Counted from the first letter of the stretch, positions 25,135 to 34,493 are shown. The stretch is DNA of 45,336 nucleotides from Rhizobium sp. (GCA_028290545.1 JAQGJP010000101.1:1-45336), one strand, 5' to 3'. Notes: generated by a model not told the origin, from the letters alone. Translations and numbers: made by a program.

Positions 25135-27615
25135 ATGACTGCATTGAAGAAGATAGACCTCCCTGAATACAACTCCTCCTGGGCCGAGTTCGCCGTCGAC
25201 GGAATGACCTGCGCATCCTGCGTTCGCCGGGTGGAAAAGGCGATTGCCGCCGTACCTGGCGTGACATCGGCTACGGTCAACCTTGCCACCGAGCGCGCCA
25301 CCGTTTCGCTCCTGGACCTGGGCGCGACGGAGGCCATCCTCAAGGCGATCGAGAAGGCTGGTTACGAACCGCGCATCGAGACTCACGAACTCCTTATTGA
25401 AGGCATGACCTGCGCATCCTGTGTCTCCCGTGTCGAGAAGGCACTCAAAGCCGTGACCGGGGTCGTCGATGCCTCGGTCAATCTTGCCACCGAGAAGGCA
25501 ACGGTGACGTTTGCTGGCGGCGACGTTCGCGACAGGCTGGAGGCTGCCGTCCGCAAGGCCGGATACGAGGTGGCGAAGGCTCCTTCGCAAAAGCTCCATG
25601 CTACCGCTGAAGACCGGAAGGCCAGGGAAACCAATGGCCTTAAACTTTCGTTCGCGCTTTCTGCCGTCTTGACGCTGCCGCTCTTCGCTCTCGAAATGGG
25701 ATCGCATGTCATTCCGGCCGTCGATCATTGGATCATGAACACGATCGGCATGGACAATGCGAGGATCGTGCAGTTCGTGCTTGCGACGCTCGTCCTGTTC
25801 GGACCCGGTCTACGTTTTTTCCGCAAGGGCATTCCGAACCTCCTGCGCTGGACGCCGGACATGAATTCGCTGGTCGTCCTCGGCACGACCGCAGCCTGGG
25901 GCTATTCGGTCGTCGCGACTTTCCTGCCCGGTCTTCTGCCGAGCGGCACCCAGAATGTCTACTACGAGGCAGCAGCTGTGATCGTCACGCTGATCCTGCT
26001 CGGCCGCTACCTCGAAGCCCGGGCCAAGGGCAAAACCAGTCAGGCAATCAAACACCTGATCGGCCTACAGCCTAAAACGGCGTTCGTGCTGCGCGGCGGC
26101 GAGTTCGCTGAAGTCGAGATTTCCGCTGTCGTTTTCGGAGATGTCGTCCGCATCCGGCCTGGTGAGAAGGTTCCAGTCGACGGCAGCGTGCTCTCGGGTG
26201 ACTCCTATGTCGACGAGTCTATGATCACGGGCGAGCCTGTCCCGGTCCGCAAGACCCAAGGCTCCGAAGTCGTCGGTGGTACGATCAACAAGAATGGTTC
26301 CTTCACCTTCGAGGCGACCAAGATCGGCAGTGACACGCTGCTGGCGCAGATCATCAAAATGGTCGAGGCCGCTCAAGGCTCCAAACTTCCGATCCAGGCG
26401 ATGGTCGACCGAGTGACGGGCTGGTTCGTGCCTGCGGTGATCGCCGCCGCCGCTCTGACCTTCGCCGCCTGGCTGTTCCTGGGACCGTCTCCGGCCGTCA
26501 CCTTCGCGCTGGTCAACGCGGTCGCAGTGCTGATCATCGCGTGCCCCTGCGCCATGGGCCTCGCCACCCCGACCTCGATCATGGTCGGCACGGGTCGTGC
26601 GGCCGAATTCGGCATCCTGTTCCGCAAGGGTGAAGCCTTGCAGACCCTGCGCGAGGTCGAGGTCGTTGCGCTCGATAAGACCGGGACTCTGACCAAGGGC
26701 AAGCCCGAACTCACCGACTTCGTTACCGCGGACGGTTTCGACGCCGACGAGGTCCTTCGGCTGGTCGCAAGCCTTGAGACAAGGTCGGAACATCCAATAG
26801 CCGATGCCATCGTCGAAGGCGCGAAAGCAAAAGGTATCTCACTCGTCGAGCCGAAGTCGTTCGAAGCAAATCCCGGCTTCGGTGTCCGCGGCCTTGTGGG
26901 AGGGCGTGAGGTCCTGGTTGGAGCGGATCGTGCGCTCTCAGCGGCAGGTATCGAAGTCGCGTCCTTCGCCGACCATGCTGAAAAGCTTGGCAATCTCGGC
27001 CGCTCGCCGCTCTATGCTGTTGTGGACGGTGAACTTGCGGCCATTATCGCCGTTGCCGATCCTATAAAGGAAACGACGGCAGAAGCGATCAAGGCGCTGC
27101 ACGCACTCGGATTGAAGGTCGCCATGATCACCGGGGACAACCGTTTCACCGCCAATGCGATCGGCCGGGAACTCGGCATCGACAAGGTGATTGCCGAGGT
27201 CCTGCCAGACGGAAAGGTGGATGCGGTCAAACGGCTGCGTGAGGGCGGACGGAAAGTCGCCTTCATCGGCGACGGCATCAATGACGCTCCGGCGCTCACA
27301 GAGGCTGATATCGGGCTTGCTGTCGGCACAGGTACCGACATTGCCATCGAGAGCGCCGACGTCGTCTTGATGTCGGGTGATTTGAACGGGGTACCGAGAG
27401 CAATCGCGCTCAGCAAGACGACGATCCGCAACATCAAGCAGAACCTCTTCTGGGCCTTCGCCTACAATGTCGCCCTGATTCCGATTGCCGCAGGCGTCCT
27501 CTATCCGATCAACGGCATCCTGCTGTCGCCTATCCTGGCCGCCGCCGCCATGGGCATGTCGAGCGTCTTCGTGCTCGCCAATGCGCTCAGGCTTCGCAGC
27601 TTCCGGTTCGCCTGA
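25135..27615 (+). CDS. copA: CopA Cu(I)-exporting P1B-type ATPase
   Basis: The 826-residue ATPase has two N-terminal HMA domains, each with GMTCASC (about residues 22-28 and 90-96). The core carries the ion-site motif [10 protein letters not shown] (about 468-477), DKTGTLT with the phosphorylated Asp (about 514), SEHPIAD in the nucleotide-binding domain and GDGINDAP (about 711). These are the marks of class P1B-1 Cu(I) pumps. The start is ATG 25135, which follows the CueR promoter; a longer frame to 25069 would run through the promoter. The cueR gene follows 54 bases downstream. Confidence 0.95.
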   Translation: MTALKKIDLPEYNSSWAEFAVDGMTCASCVRRVEKAIAAVPGVTSATVNLATERATVSLLDLGATEAILKAIEKAGYEPRIETHELLIEGMTCASCVSRVEKALKAVTGVVDASVNLATEKATVTFAGGDVRDRLEAAVRKAGYEVAKAPSQKLHATAEDRKARETNGLKLSFALSAVLTLPLFALEMGSHVIPAVDHWIMNTIGMDNARIVQFVLATLVLFGPGLRFFRKGIPNLLRWTPDMNSLVVLGTTAAWGYSVVATFLPGLLPSGTQNVYYEAAAVIVTLILLGRYLEARAKGKTSQAIKHLIGLQPKTAFVLRGGEFAEVEISAVVFGDVVRIRPGEKVPVDGSVLSGDSYVDESMITGEPVPVRKTQGSEVVGGTINKNGSFTFEATKIGSDTLLAQIIKMVEAAQGSKLPIQAMVDRVTGWFVPAVIAAAALTFAAWLFLGPSPAVTFALVNAVAVLIIACPCAMGLATPTSIMVGTGRAAEFGILFRKGEALQTLREVEVVALDKTGTLTKGKPELTDFVTADGFDADEVLRLVASLETRSEHPIADAIVEGAKAKGISLVEPKSFEANPGFGVRGLVGGREVLVGADRALSAAGIEVASFADHAEKLGNLGRSPLYAVVDGELAAIIAVADPIKETTAEAIKALHALGLKVAMITGDNRFTANAIGRELGIDKVIAEVLPDGKVDAVKRLREGGRKVAFIGDGINDAPALTEADIGLAVGTGTDIAIESADVVLMSGDLNGVPRAIALSKTTIRNIKQNLFWAFAYNVALIPIAAGVLYPINGILLSPILAAAAMGMSSVFVLANALRLRSFRFA

Positions 27616-27669
27616 ATTCCCCGACGCGCCCTGCGGGGGTGTATGTCTTGTCCATCAAAGGAGAGTGTC

Positions 27670-28122
27670 TTGAACATCGGTGAAGCCAGCAAGGCAAGCG
27701 GCGTCTCGGCCAAGATGATCCGCTACTACGAGCAGATTAAGCTGATCACCCCCGCTCACAGGACCGAGTCGAGATACCGCACCTATGCGGACAACGATGT
27801 CCACACCCTGCGTTTCATCCGCAGAGCACGGGACCTCGGGTTCTCGGTCGAGCAGATGGGAACACTGCTGGCGCTCTGGCGGGATCGGTCGCGCGCCAGT
27901 GCTGATGTCAAAAAACTCGCCTTGGAGCATATCGCCGAACTCGACCGTAAGGCCGCTGCCATCGCCGCCATGACCAGCACTCTCAGGCATCTCGCCAACC
28001 ACTGCCAAGGCGATGACAGGCCTGACTGCCCCATCATCGAAGGTTTCGCCGAGGCTGACAGCAAGCTGGACAAGTCCTTAGCGCGCGAAGGCAAGAAATT
28101 CGGGGTGACGAGCGTAATGTGA
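27670..28122 (+). CDS. cueR: CueR, MerR-family Cu(I) sensor
   Basis: This is a 150-residue MerR regulator. It begins MNIGEASKASGVSAKMIRYY (winged helix), has a long dimerisation helix and a metal loop with two Cys, CQGDDRPDC (about residues 115-123), as in CueR. The TTG at 27670 is preferred because CueR proteins normally begin MNIGEA and GGAGAG lies 6 bases upstream; an in-frame ATG at 27643 would add 9 residues. It likely activates the copZ and copA promoters. Confidence 0.93.
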   Translation: MNIGEASKASGVSAKMIRYYEQIKLITPAHRTESRYRTYADNDVHTLRFIRRARDLGFSVEQMGTLLALWRDRSRASADVKKLALEHIAELDRKAAAIAAMTSTLRHLANHCQGDDRPDCPIIEGFAEADSKLDKSLAREGKKFGVTSVM

Positions 28123-28131
28123 TTTTCGTTG

Positions 28132-28668
28132 CTACCGTTTGAGACGGAAGCTGGCATGGCAGGCAGTGCAGGTCTGCAACATCATGTGGAAGGCATGTTC
28201 GGACGAGTATGACGAGATGTCGGCTGCGGCGCTCCGCTGCTTCGCAAAAGGGCCACCTTCGATGGCCTCACGTTGCATCATCCGCATTCCGGTGGGCAAC
28301 TCCCTGCCTCTTTGGGCGGCGGCGGCGACCTGCGCGGCGTAGAGTTCCAAGTGACGGGCGAGTTCATCAAACTTGACCCTGTCAACCTTGATGAAAGGGC
28401 TGGCGGCCGACTCGGGTGCCTCGACAACGTCGGTGAAATCATCGGCAAGCCCGGCTGCCTTCTTATGGATCGCGTTTGCGGCCGCTTTGAATTTGACGAG
28501 ATCGTAAGGTCGTTTCCCAAGGAATTGATCGTTCAATGTCTTCGCCGCATCGGCCATCGCCTTCATGTCCGCCTGGCGTGATTTCACGACGTCGGCGGGA
28601 TGGCTTGAGGCGGCTACGGCAAAGGCTGCCAAAGTCAGGACGACGACAAAGGTCAATGGGGTCTTCAT
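28132..28668 (-). CDS. Cytochrome c'/c556-like periplasmic heme protein
   Basis: The 178-residue protein has a signal peptide (MKTPLTFVVVLTLAAFAVAAS), a predicted four-helix bundle and the heme motif CTACHASFR at the extreme C-terminus, as in cytochromes c'. Family members bind NO or transfer electrons. Here it may serve periplasmic copper redox chemistry (context inference). It ends convergently 9 bases from cueR and lies downstream of the DUF305 gene on the same strand, with a 121-base gap. Confidence 0.87.
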   Translation of the reverse strand: MKTPLTFVVVLTLAAFAVAASSHPADVVKSRQADMKAMADAAKTLNDQFLGKRPYDLVKFKAAANAIHKKAAGLADDFTDVVEAPESAASPFIKVDRVKFDELARHLELYAAQVAAAAQRGRELPTGMRMMQREAIEGGPFAKQRSAAADISSYSSEHAFHMMLQTCTACHASFRLKR

Positions 28669-28789
28669 TTGGGGGAGTTTCCTGGCGGGACGACACCTCG
28701 CCAGGAAACCATTCAATAGGGGCGCATGCAAGGCGGATCATGCCGCCATTTTATCGCAGTTCCGGGCGTATGCGCGCAGGCCGCAGTGC

Positions 28790-29215
28790 TCATTTAGCGT
28801 TTTCGTCGACCCATTTGGTCATCTCGGCGATTTCGCTTTTTTGAGCGTCTATGATTTTCTGGGCCAACTGCTTGGCCCAGTCATTGTCGCCATGCTTGAG
28901 TTCGACCTCGGACATCTGGATCGCTCCCATGTGATGGGCGATCATGCCGCAGACGAACGCGACGTCGGCGTCATCCCGCATCATGCCCTGCATCATTGCC
29001 GGGTCCATCTTTTTCATGCCTTCCATCATCTCTTTCTGGAAGTCTTTCATCTGCATGCCCTGCATGTCCATCGGCTGGTCCATGGACATGTCCATCTTGC
29101 TGTCTTTGGCCATGCATTTTTCCGGCATCGCCATGTCCGCGGCATAGGCGGAGCTGCAGGCGATCGATGCGCCAAAAATCAATGCGAGAACGGTCTTTTG
29201 CGAGTAGAGGGTCAT
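28790..29215 (-). CDS. DUF305 Met/His-rich periplasmic copper-binding protein
   Basis: The 141-residue protein has a signal peptide (ending near SSAYAADM), a Met-rich segment (MDMSMDQPMDMQGMQMKD) and the DUF305 signature CGMIAHHMGAIQMSEVEL. Members such as CopM bind copper in the periplasm. The ATG (29215) is preceded by an AGGAGA ribosome binding site that lies inside a short hairpin. The second gene of this unit, it follows a small Cys-rich secreted protein by 48 bases. Confidence 0.87.
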   Translation of the reverse strand: MTLYSQKTVLALIFGASIACSSAYAADMAMPEKCMAKDSKMDMSMDQPMDMQGMQMKDFQKEMMEGMKKMDPAMMQGMMRDDADVAFVCGMIAHHMGAIQMSEVELKHGDNDWAKQLAQKIIDAQKSEIAEMTKWVDENAK

Positions 29216-29230
29216 TTCAGGTCTCCTGAA
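29216..29230 (-). promoter_or_regulatory. Hairpin enclosing the ribosome binding site of the DUF305 gene
   Basis: In the mRNA (minus strand) TTCAGG-AGA-CCTGAA forms a perfect 6-bp stem with a 3-base loop immediately before the ATG. The Shine-Dalgarno AGGAGA spans the stem and loop. A second hairpin, TTTGACA/TGTCAAA (29237-29243 with 29261-29267), overlaps the stop codon of the upstream leader-like gene. Such hairpins would hide the ribosome binding site unless opened, for example by a ribosome on the leader gene. Confidence 0.6.
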
Positions 29231-29262
29231 TTTTGTTTTGACAATTCGATTTCGGTTCGGTG

Positions 29263-29595
29263 TCAAACAAACTTAGGAGGGGGATCGATCAAGAGGTTGA
29301 TCATCAATGGCGTAAACCGCGTTGCTTGGGATTGATGATCCTTCGATTGCCTCACCGGGTCACGCGAACCGACTTCGCGAGCCAGCGCGCAGCAGCATTC
29401 AGAAGCCGAACAGCAGCCGGAAGCGCACAGGTCCTTGTCGGGAAAGGGAAGTATTGTGGATACAGCCGCCTTCATCGTGTTGACAACCAATATGTCTTCC
29501 ACTGCGGCGGGCTTGGTCATGACCTGAAAGTGCGTAACGATCAAAATGACCGCGCACCGAACCATCCATTGTGCGAAACGGCTATTAATATGCAT
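29263..29595 (-). CDS. Small secreted Cys-rich protein with Pro-Pro end, CutF/CruR-like leader (unit 2)
   Basis: The product is 110 residues with a hydrophobic N-terminus (FAQWMVRCAVILIVTHFQVM), a Cys-rich patch (LCASGCCSASECCCALA, containing CxxxC) and the end LLIDPPPKFV. The start ATG 29595 has an AGGGAG ribosome binding site. It shares length, signal-like start, CxxxC patch and Pro-Pro end with the products at 5675, 30415 and 36844, and again precedes a copper protein gene. A role as copper-responsive leader is inferred. It is the least certain of the four as a real protein. Confidence 0.58.
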   Translation of the reverse strand: MHINSRFAQWMVRCAVILIVTHFQVMTKPAAVEDILVVNTMKAAVSTILPFPDKDLCASGCCSASECCCALAREVGSRDPVRQSKDHQSQATRFTPLMINLLIDPPPKFV

Positions 29596-29683
29596 TTCCG
29601 CTCCCTGGCTGATGCGAAAACAGAAGACAGCTGGAAAGGTTCCGGCCCGGAAAACAATTCCGAAAGTGCCTGCAGATGGGGCC

Positions 29684-29714
29684 TTGACCTTACAATGGTG
29701 ACAACCTTTAGCCT
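29684..29714 (+). promoter_or_regulatory. CueR-like promoter upstream of the cytochrome b561 remnant
   Basis: TTGACCTTACAATGGTG (29684-29700) is nearly the same as TTGACCTTCCAATGGTG at the copA promoter (16 of 17 bases). A weak -10-like TAGCCT falls at the 19-bp spacing (29709-29714). The right arm of the dyad is poor (ACAACC instead of GGAAGG), so it may be a decayed CueR site. It could also affect the divergent leader-like gene at 29595. Confidence 0.45.
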
Positions 29715-29797
29715 CTGAGCTTCAGATTGAGTGCTTGAAACCGGGTTGCTTCACATATCAAGGGGAACATTGTCCTTGCCGATCGCGGAGGGAACTG

Positions 29798-30283
29798 ATG
29801 AAAGATGGATACACGCTCGTGCAAATCCTGCTGCACTGGCTGATCGCGGTATTGGTCCCGATGCAATACCTGACCGGTGGCAGCATCGAGCGCACGCACC
29901 ACGCGGTCCACATGGGGTTAGCTCCTGATAGGTGGGATATATTGCAGCACAGCGTTCACATCTACACGGGGTTGGCAATCGGAGCGCTCATGGCCATCAG
30001 ATTGCTTGTTCGGTTGATTTCGGGAGCTAATCACCTACGTGGAAATGTTGGCCTGCGGACTGCCGCCCGCGTGCTTCACCACGGTTTCTACGCGGCCATC
30101 ATCGGTCAGGCGACGTTGGGGTTTGTCGCGAGCTATCTCTGGTACGGTGTAGCGCCATACCACGTCATCGGCTCGTGGATCATTTTGGCGATGTTGTTCC
30201 TGCACGTCTCGGCGGCGGCTTAGCACACCTTGGTCATGAAGGACGATACGGTCGATCGAATGATGCTACCTCGCACGACGTAG
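29798..30283 (+). pseudogene. Cytochrome b561-like protein with premature amber stop
   Basis: The start is ATG 29798 after GGAGGG. The frame encodes a b561-type membrane cytochrome: LVQILLHWLIAVLVPMQYL, then HVYTGL-type and LHHGFYAAIIGQATLGF helices with His residues for heme. It ends at a TAG (30221-30223) after HVSAAA. In the same frame the codons after the TAG read HTLVMKDDTVDRMMLPRTT, which looks like the normal family C-terminus (HxxVxxDxxxxRML), ending at 30283. One base change probably created the stop. Heme binding may be partly kept, but the gene looks damaged. Confidence 0.75.
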
Positions 30284-30414
30284 TCGGAGAGGTGATGACG
30301 CCTCGAAGATCGATGAGAATCGGCGGATTGGCGGGCCAGACTTCACTATCGCCCGGGCGAGCATCCGCAATTCCGTCGCAATTGACAGTGTATCTTTCGA
30401 TGGTATTAGGGGAC

Positions 30415-30825
30415 ATGGCAAACGTGGTTCGAATCGCATTCGATAAAATGCTGGTTCTGCTCAGGCTGGTGATCGTAGCGTCACTGGCGGCGTACTCGTT
30501 GCCGACGGTCAGTTTCGCCATGCACGGCGACTCGTCCTCCTCCTACTCGACCCCGTCCGTCGCTGTTTCGGATCATCACGCCGAAGCGGCCGAACAATCT
30601 GCCACGAGCATGGACCACCATGGCAGTGCAGACCAGTCCGCGGACCGCGACAACAAGCCGATAAAGCAGGACTGTTGCTCCGATTTCTGCCTTAGCATGG
30701 CCATCGTCGTCGAGAGCCATGTGCTGGAGTCCTCCGCACCCATCTCCCTCCGCTCGTTCGCTAACGACCAGACGGTCTTTGGCCAATTGACGAGCCTGCA
30801 CCGTCCCCCCAGTTTCCGTACATGA
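30415..30825 (+). CDS. Small secreted Cys-rich protein with Pro-Pro end, CutF/CruR-like leader (unit 3)
   Basis: The product is 136 residues with a signal peptide (MLVLLRLVIVASLAAYSLPT), a His/Ser-rich middle, DCCSDFC (CxxxC) and the end LTSLHRPPSFRT. It is the first gene before the lipoprotein-TolC-oxidase operon. The start is taken as ATG 30415 with AGGGG close by; ATG 30400 is in frame. It shows the same architecture as the other three leader-like products. Periplasmic copper binding is an alternative role. Confidence 0.65.
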   Translation: MANVVRIAFDKMLVLLRLVIVASLAAYSLPTVSFAMHGDSSSSYSTPSVAVSDHHAEAAEQSATSMDHHGSADQSADRDNKPIKQDCCSDFCLSMAIVVESHVLESSAPISLRSFANDQTVFGQLTSLHRPPSFRT

Positions 30826-30831
30826 ATGAAC

Positions 30832-30845
30832 GCCGCTGACGCGGC
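30832..30845 (+). promoter_or_regulatory. Short hairpin after leader-like gene of unit 3
   Basis: GCCGC (30832-30836) and GCGGC (30841-30845) form a 5-bp stem with a TGAC loop, 7 bases after the leader stop. A second inverted repeat, CCAACCG-N4-CGCTTGG (30860-30877, 6 of 7 paired), follows before the lipoprotein gene. There is no T-run, so these look more like regulatory structures or a weak attenuator than a terminator. Confidence 0.4.
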
Positions 30846-30913
30846 TTGATTTGGCTTGATCCAACCGCATTCGCTTGGGCGTGCCATCGTTCAACTCATG
30901 TTCGGAATCCACT

Positions 30914-31144
30914 ATGAAACACATGTTTTCGGTGGCCATCCTGCCCATACTACTGGGCGGATGCGCTTCCACCTATCCCGCGGAGGTCACAGCCGCGCGC
31001 GACCCCGCGGACGTTACCGCCGACTTCCAGCGCTCACATTACCATAGCCCCGTGGCGGGCTATTCGCATCGTGTTCCGGTGGACCCCAAGCCATGGAAGA
31101 AGCTCAATGACGACGTCTCCACGAAAGATGGAGACGCATCATGA
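30914..31144 (+). CDS. Small outer-membrane-type lipoprotein of copper operon
   Basis: The 76-residue protein has a lipoprotein signal and lipobox LLGGC (Cys17). The mature part, STYPAEVTAARDPADVTADF and onward to HSPVAGYSHRVPVDPKPWKKLND, has no known fold that I recognise. Similar small lipoproteins precede TolC-like genes in rhizobial copper clusters, and it may help assemble or anchor the channel (inference). The stop overlaps the next start (ATGA). Confidence 0.75.
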   Translation: MKHMFSVAILPILLGGCASTYPAEVTAARDPADVTADFQRSHYHSPVAGYSHRVPVDPKPWKKLNDDVSTKDGDAS

Positions 31145-32595
31145 GGGGCATGTCTTTAGCCGGGGGGCTGGTGGCCACGCTTTTTCTTGCGGGCTGCACC
31201 ACAGGCGGGGAGTTCTCCGTCAAGGACGCGGGCTTTTCGTCGGTCAAGAACAAGACCGCGGTGCTGGCCAAGGAAACGGTCTGGGTGCAGAACCGCGCGC
31301 AGGCCGAGAAGGCCTCTGAGCGGGTGAGGGGCCTGCTTGCCGCCAACAAGACGCTGGATGCCGAGGCCGCGGTCCAGATCGCGCTCCTGAACAACAAGGG
31401 TCTGCAGGCGGCCTATGCGGACCTCGGCGACGCCAGCGCCGATGTCTGGCAGTCGACCATGTTCCAGAACCCGACCGTCTCGATCGGGCTGACCGGAATT
31501 GGCACCCCGGGCCTCGAGGCCTATCGCACCATCGAAGGCACGCTGGCGACCAATCTTTTGTCACTGGCGACGCACGAGAAGAATATTGACATCGCCAAGG
31601 TCAGGTTTTCTCAGGCGGAGTTGAGCGCCGCCCTCAAGACACTTGAGCTTGCCGCAAATACGCGACGGGCGTGGGTCAACGCGGTTGCTTCCTGGGAGGC
31701 GGTGACACAGCTTACCCAGGCACAGGCCGCAGCCGACGCGGCTTCCGAACTTGCCAAGAAACTCGGCGAGAGCGGAGCGATGGCCAAGGGTGCGCAGGCG
31801 AGGGAGCACGCCTTCTACGCAGAACTTGCTGGCCAAACGGCACAGGCGCGCTTGTCCGCTCGGCTAGCCCGGGAAGAGCTTACGAGGCTCATGGGCCTTT
31901 GGGGCACGGATATCGACTACAAGCTTCCAAATCGCCTGGCTCCCTTGCCCAAGAAGCTGATCACCAACGATGTCATCGAGGCGCAGGCACTCGACAGCCG
32001 CGTCGATCTTCAGGTCGCGAGGTTGGAACTGAAGGCGACGGCCAAGTCCTACGGGCTGACCGAGGCCACCCGATACGTCACCGATCTCGAAATCATCTCT
32101 GGCTTCGAGGCCGAACGGGAGAAAGAGGACGGCGAGAAAAAGACCACGACCACGATCTCGAAGGAGCTGGAATTCGTCATACCGATCTTCGACAGCGGCA
32201 AGGCCCGGATGCGGAAGTCGGAGCTGGCCTACATGCGGGCGGCGAACCTGCTTGCCGAGAAGGCTGTCAACGTCCGCTCGGAAGCGCGGTCAGCCTATGA
32301 GGCTTACCGGTCGAGCTACGACATTGCCAGGCACTACAGAAACAGTGTCGTTCCGTTGCGCACCAAGATCGAGGAAGAGTCGCTCCTCACCTACAACGGT
32401 ATGATCACAAATACCTTCGAGCTGCTTACCGACTCGCGCGACAAGATCAACGCCATCCAGCTTTCCACAAATGCGAAACGTGACTTCTGGCTCGCGGCCG
32501 CGAACCTGACCGCCGCCGTCTACGGCGGGGGCGCAGGATCAGCTTCGTCGGAAAGTCCCGCTGAAGCCCCTGCAGAAAACGCGGGCGGACACTAG
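31141..32595 (+). CDS. TolC/OprM-like outer membrane efflux lipoprotein
   Basis: The 484-residue outer-membrane factor has a lipobox LFLAGC (Cys19). Long alpha-helical repeats typical of OEP domains follow (AALLNNKGLQAAYADLGDAS region and a second copy near EAQALDSRVDLQVARLELKA). An acidic, Ala-rich tail follows. It could be the missing outer-membrane partner of CusAB at 579-5164, or work with the copper oxidase downstream. It is coupled by ATGA overlap to the small lipoprotein. Confidence 0.88.
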   Translation: MRGMSLAGGLVATLFLAGCTTGGEFSVKDAGFSSVKNKTAVLAKETVWVQNRAQAEKASERVRGLLAANKTLDAEAAVQIALLNNKGLQAAYADLGDASADVWQSTMFQNPTVSIGLTGIGTPGLEAYRTIEGTLATNLLSLATHEKNIDIAKVRFSQAELSAALKTLELAANTRRAWVNAVASWEAVTQLTQAQAAADAASELAKKLGESGAMAKGAQAREHAFYAELAGQTAQARLSARLAREELTRLMGLWGTDIDYKLPNRLAPLPKKLITNDVIEAQALDSRVDLQVARLELKATAKSYGLTEATRYVTDLEIISGFEAEREKEDGEKKTTTTISKELEFVIPIFDSGKARMRKSELAYMRAANLLAEKAVNVRSEARSAYEAYRSSYDIARHYRNSVVPLRTKIEEESLLTYNGMITNTFELLTDSRDKINAIQLSTNAKRDFWLAAANLTAAVYGGGAGSASSESPAEAPAENAGGH

Positions 32596-32607
32596 AAAGG
32601 AACCCTA

Positions 32608-33957
32608 ATGTTCAGTCGAAGACAAATTCTCGGAGCCGGGGCGGCGCTCGTATCCAGCTCGGCCTGGGCGGCAACCAACAACATGGGGCTGCCAGAAGCG
32701 GCACTCATGGATAGTGCCGACATGCAAGGTCCACTCCATCCCAAGTCAGGGCCTGACTACCAACCCGTCGTCACCCTCAACGGATGGACGCTGCCCCATC
32801 GCCTGAACAACGGCGTCAAGGAGTTCCATCTTGTTGCCGAACCTGTCGAGCGCGAGATGGCGGACGGCATGACCGCCTATCTTTGGGGTTACAACGGACA
32901 GTCGCCGGGGCCGACAATCGAGGCTATGGAAGGAGACCGCGTCCGCATCTTCGTCACCAACAAGCTGCCGGAACACACGACGGTCCACTGGCACGGCATG
33001 ATCCTGCCATCCGGCATGGACGGTGTCGGCGGGCTATCCCAGCCGCATATCCCGGTCGGCAAGACTTTCGTCTACGAGTTCGATCTCGTGAAGTCTGGCA
33101 CCTTCATGTACCACCCGCATTCGGACGAGATGGTGCAGATGGCCATGGGGATGATGGGGATGTTCATCATCCATCCCAAGGACCCGAAGTTCATGCCCGT
33201 CGACCGGGACTTCGTCTTCCTGCTCAACGCCTACGACATCGATCCCGGCTCCTACGTGCCGAAGATCATGACGATGACGGACTTCAACATGTGGTGCTGG
33301 AACAGCCGGGTTTTTCCCGACATCAGCCCCCTGGTCGTGTCGAAGAACGACCGGGTGCGCGTCCGCGTCGGCAATCTCACCATGACCAACCACCCAGTTC
33401 ACATGCACGGCTACGATTTCGAAGTCACATGCACCGATGGCGGCTGGGTTCGGCCCGAGGCCCGTTGGCCGGAGGTCAGCATCGATATCCCCGTGGGTGC
33501 GATGCGCGCCTACGAGTTCGACGCGAAGTATCTGGGGGATTGGGCCATCCATTGCCATAAGTCCCACCACACCATGAACGCCATGGGCCATGACATTCCG
33601 ACCTTTATCGGCACCGACAAGACCGAAGTCGCCAAGAAGATCAGGAAGGTCCAGCCCGAATATATGCCGATGGGCACCAAGGGCATGGCCGACATGGGCG
33701 AGATGGAAATGCCGATCCCCGAAAACACCGTGCCGATGATGACCGGTTGGGGCAAGTACGGCCCGATCGAAATGGGCGGCATGTTCTCCGTCGTCAAGGT
33801 GCGGGAAGGGATTTCCGCCGACGATTACTCCGATCCCGGCTGGTACGAAAACCCACCGGGTACGCAGGCCTGGGAATGGACGGGTTCGCTCCCGGAACCC
33901 GTCAAGGTCGACGACTCCAAGACACGGATCACGCCCAAGGACAAGCAGTCCGGCTGA
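32608..33957 (+). CDS. Multicopper oxidase, Tat-exported (first copy)
   Basis: The 449-residue protein has a twin-arginine signal (FSRRQILGAGAALVSSSAWA). All copper motifs are present: HWHG (127-130), YHPHSDEM, HPVHMHGYDF and HCHKSHHTMNAM near the C-terminus. Multicopper oxidases of this kind oxidise Cu(I) to less harmful Cu(II) in the periplasm. Met-rich stretches (MAMGMMGM, TKGMADMGEMEMP) fit copper handling. It lies 13 bases after the TolC-like gene in the operon. Confidence 0.92.
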   Translation: MFSRRQILGAGAALVSSSAWAATNNMGLPEAALMDSADMQGPLHPKSGPDYQPVVTLNGWTLPHRLNNGVKEFHLVAEPVEREMADGMTAYLWGYNGQSPGPTIEAMEGDRVRIFVTNKLPEHTTVHWHGMILPSGMDGVGGLSQPHIPVGKTFVYEFDLVKSGTFMYHPHSDEMVQMAMGMMGMFIIHPKDPKFMPVDRDFVFLLNAYDIDPGSYVPKIMTMTDFNMWCWNSRVFPDISPLVVSKNDRVRVRVGNLTMTNHPVHMHGYDFEVTCTDGGWVRPEARWPEVSIDIPVGAMRAYEFDAKYLGDWAIHCHKSHHTMNAMGHDIPTFIGTDKTEVAKKIRKVQPEYMPMGTKGMADMGEMEMPIPENTVPMMTGWGKYGPIEMGGMFSVVKVREGISADDYSDPGWYENPPGTQAWEWTGSLPEPVKVDDSKTRITPKDKQSG

Positions 33958-33995
33958 TCGTGAGACTACCTCCCCACCAACCAAAAGGAATGAAC

Positions 33996-34475
33996 ATGAA
34001 GAAATTCGCATTCGGAATGCTGCTCGCAGCGCTTGCAACGCCCGTCCTCGCTTCGGGCACCCATGAAGGTGGACACGACAAGAAGATGGCAATCGGCGAA
34101 CCCGGCGAGAAGGCCAAGGTCACGCAGACAATCAACATCACGATGAAGGAAACCGACGACGGCAAGATGCTGTTCACGCCTGCCTCCATCAAGGTCCGCA
34201 AGGGTCAGACCGTGCGCCTGTCGATCAAGAATGTCGGCGAACTCGACCATGAATTCGTCCTCGATGGCGAAGACGAAATCATGGAGCACAAGGCGCTGAT
34301 GGAGAAGTTCCCGGAGATGGAACACGATGATCCGAACGCCATCCGCCTGACCGCGGGCAAGTCGGGGGAGATCGTCTGGAAATTCACCAACGGCGGGACC
34401 TTCAAGTTCGCCTGCCTCGTTCCTGGCCATTACGACGCCGGGATGCATGGCGACGTGACGGTCGCTAAGAAGTAA
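33996..34475 (+). CDS. Plastocyanin/azurin-like cupredoxin
   Basis: The 159-residue protein has a signal peptide (MKKFAFGMLLAALATPVLAS) and a cupredoxin domain ending in FACLVPGHYDAGMHGDV, giving the Cys-x4-His-x4-Met copper ligands; the other His is in ELDHEFVL. It is probably the electron acceptor or copper shuttle of the neighbouring oxidase. ATG 33996 fits the AAAAGGA ribosome binding site better than ATG 33990. Confidence 0.9.
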   Translation: MKKFAFGMLLAALATPVLASGTHEGGHDKKMAIGEPGEKAKVTQTINITMKETDDGKMLFTPASIKVRKGQTVRLSIKNVGELDHEFVLDGEDEIMEHKALMEKFPEMEHDDPNAIRLTAGKSGEIVWKFTNGGTFKFACLVPGHYDAGMHGDVTVAKK

Positions 34476-34493
34476 CCCATCCCTAAGAGGAGA

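Noticed and set aside
28463..28741. Alternative minus-strand frame overlapping the cytochrome c' start
   Set aside because: The cytochrome c' frame has a signal peptide and the CTACH heme motif; the other frame has neither.
33034..34092. 352-codon minus-strand frame opposite the first multicopper oxidase
   Set aside because: It is the complement of His/Met-rich oxidase and cupredoxin genes; no signal or domain is seen.
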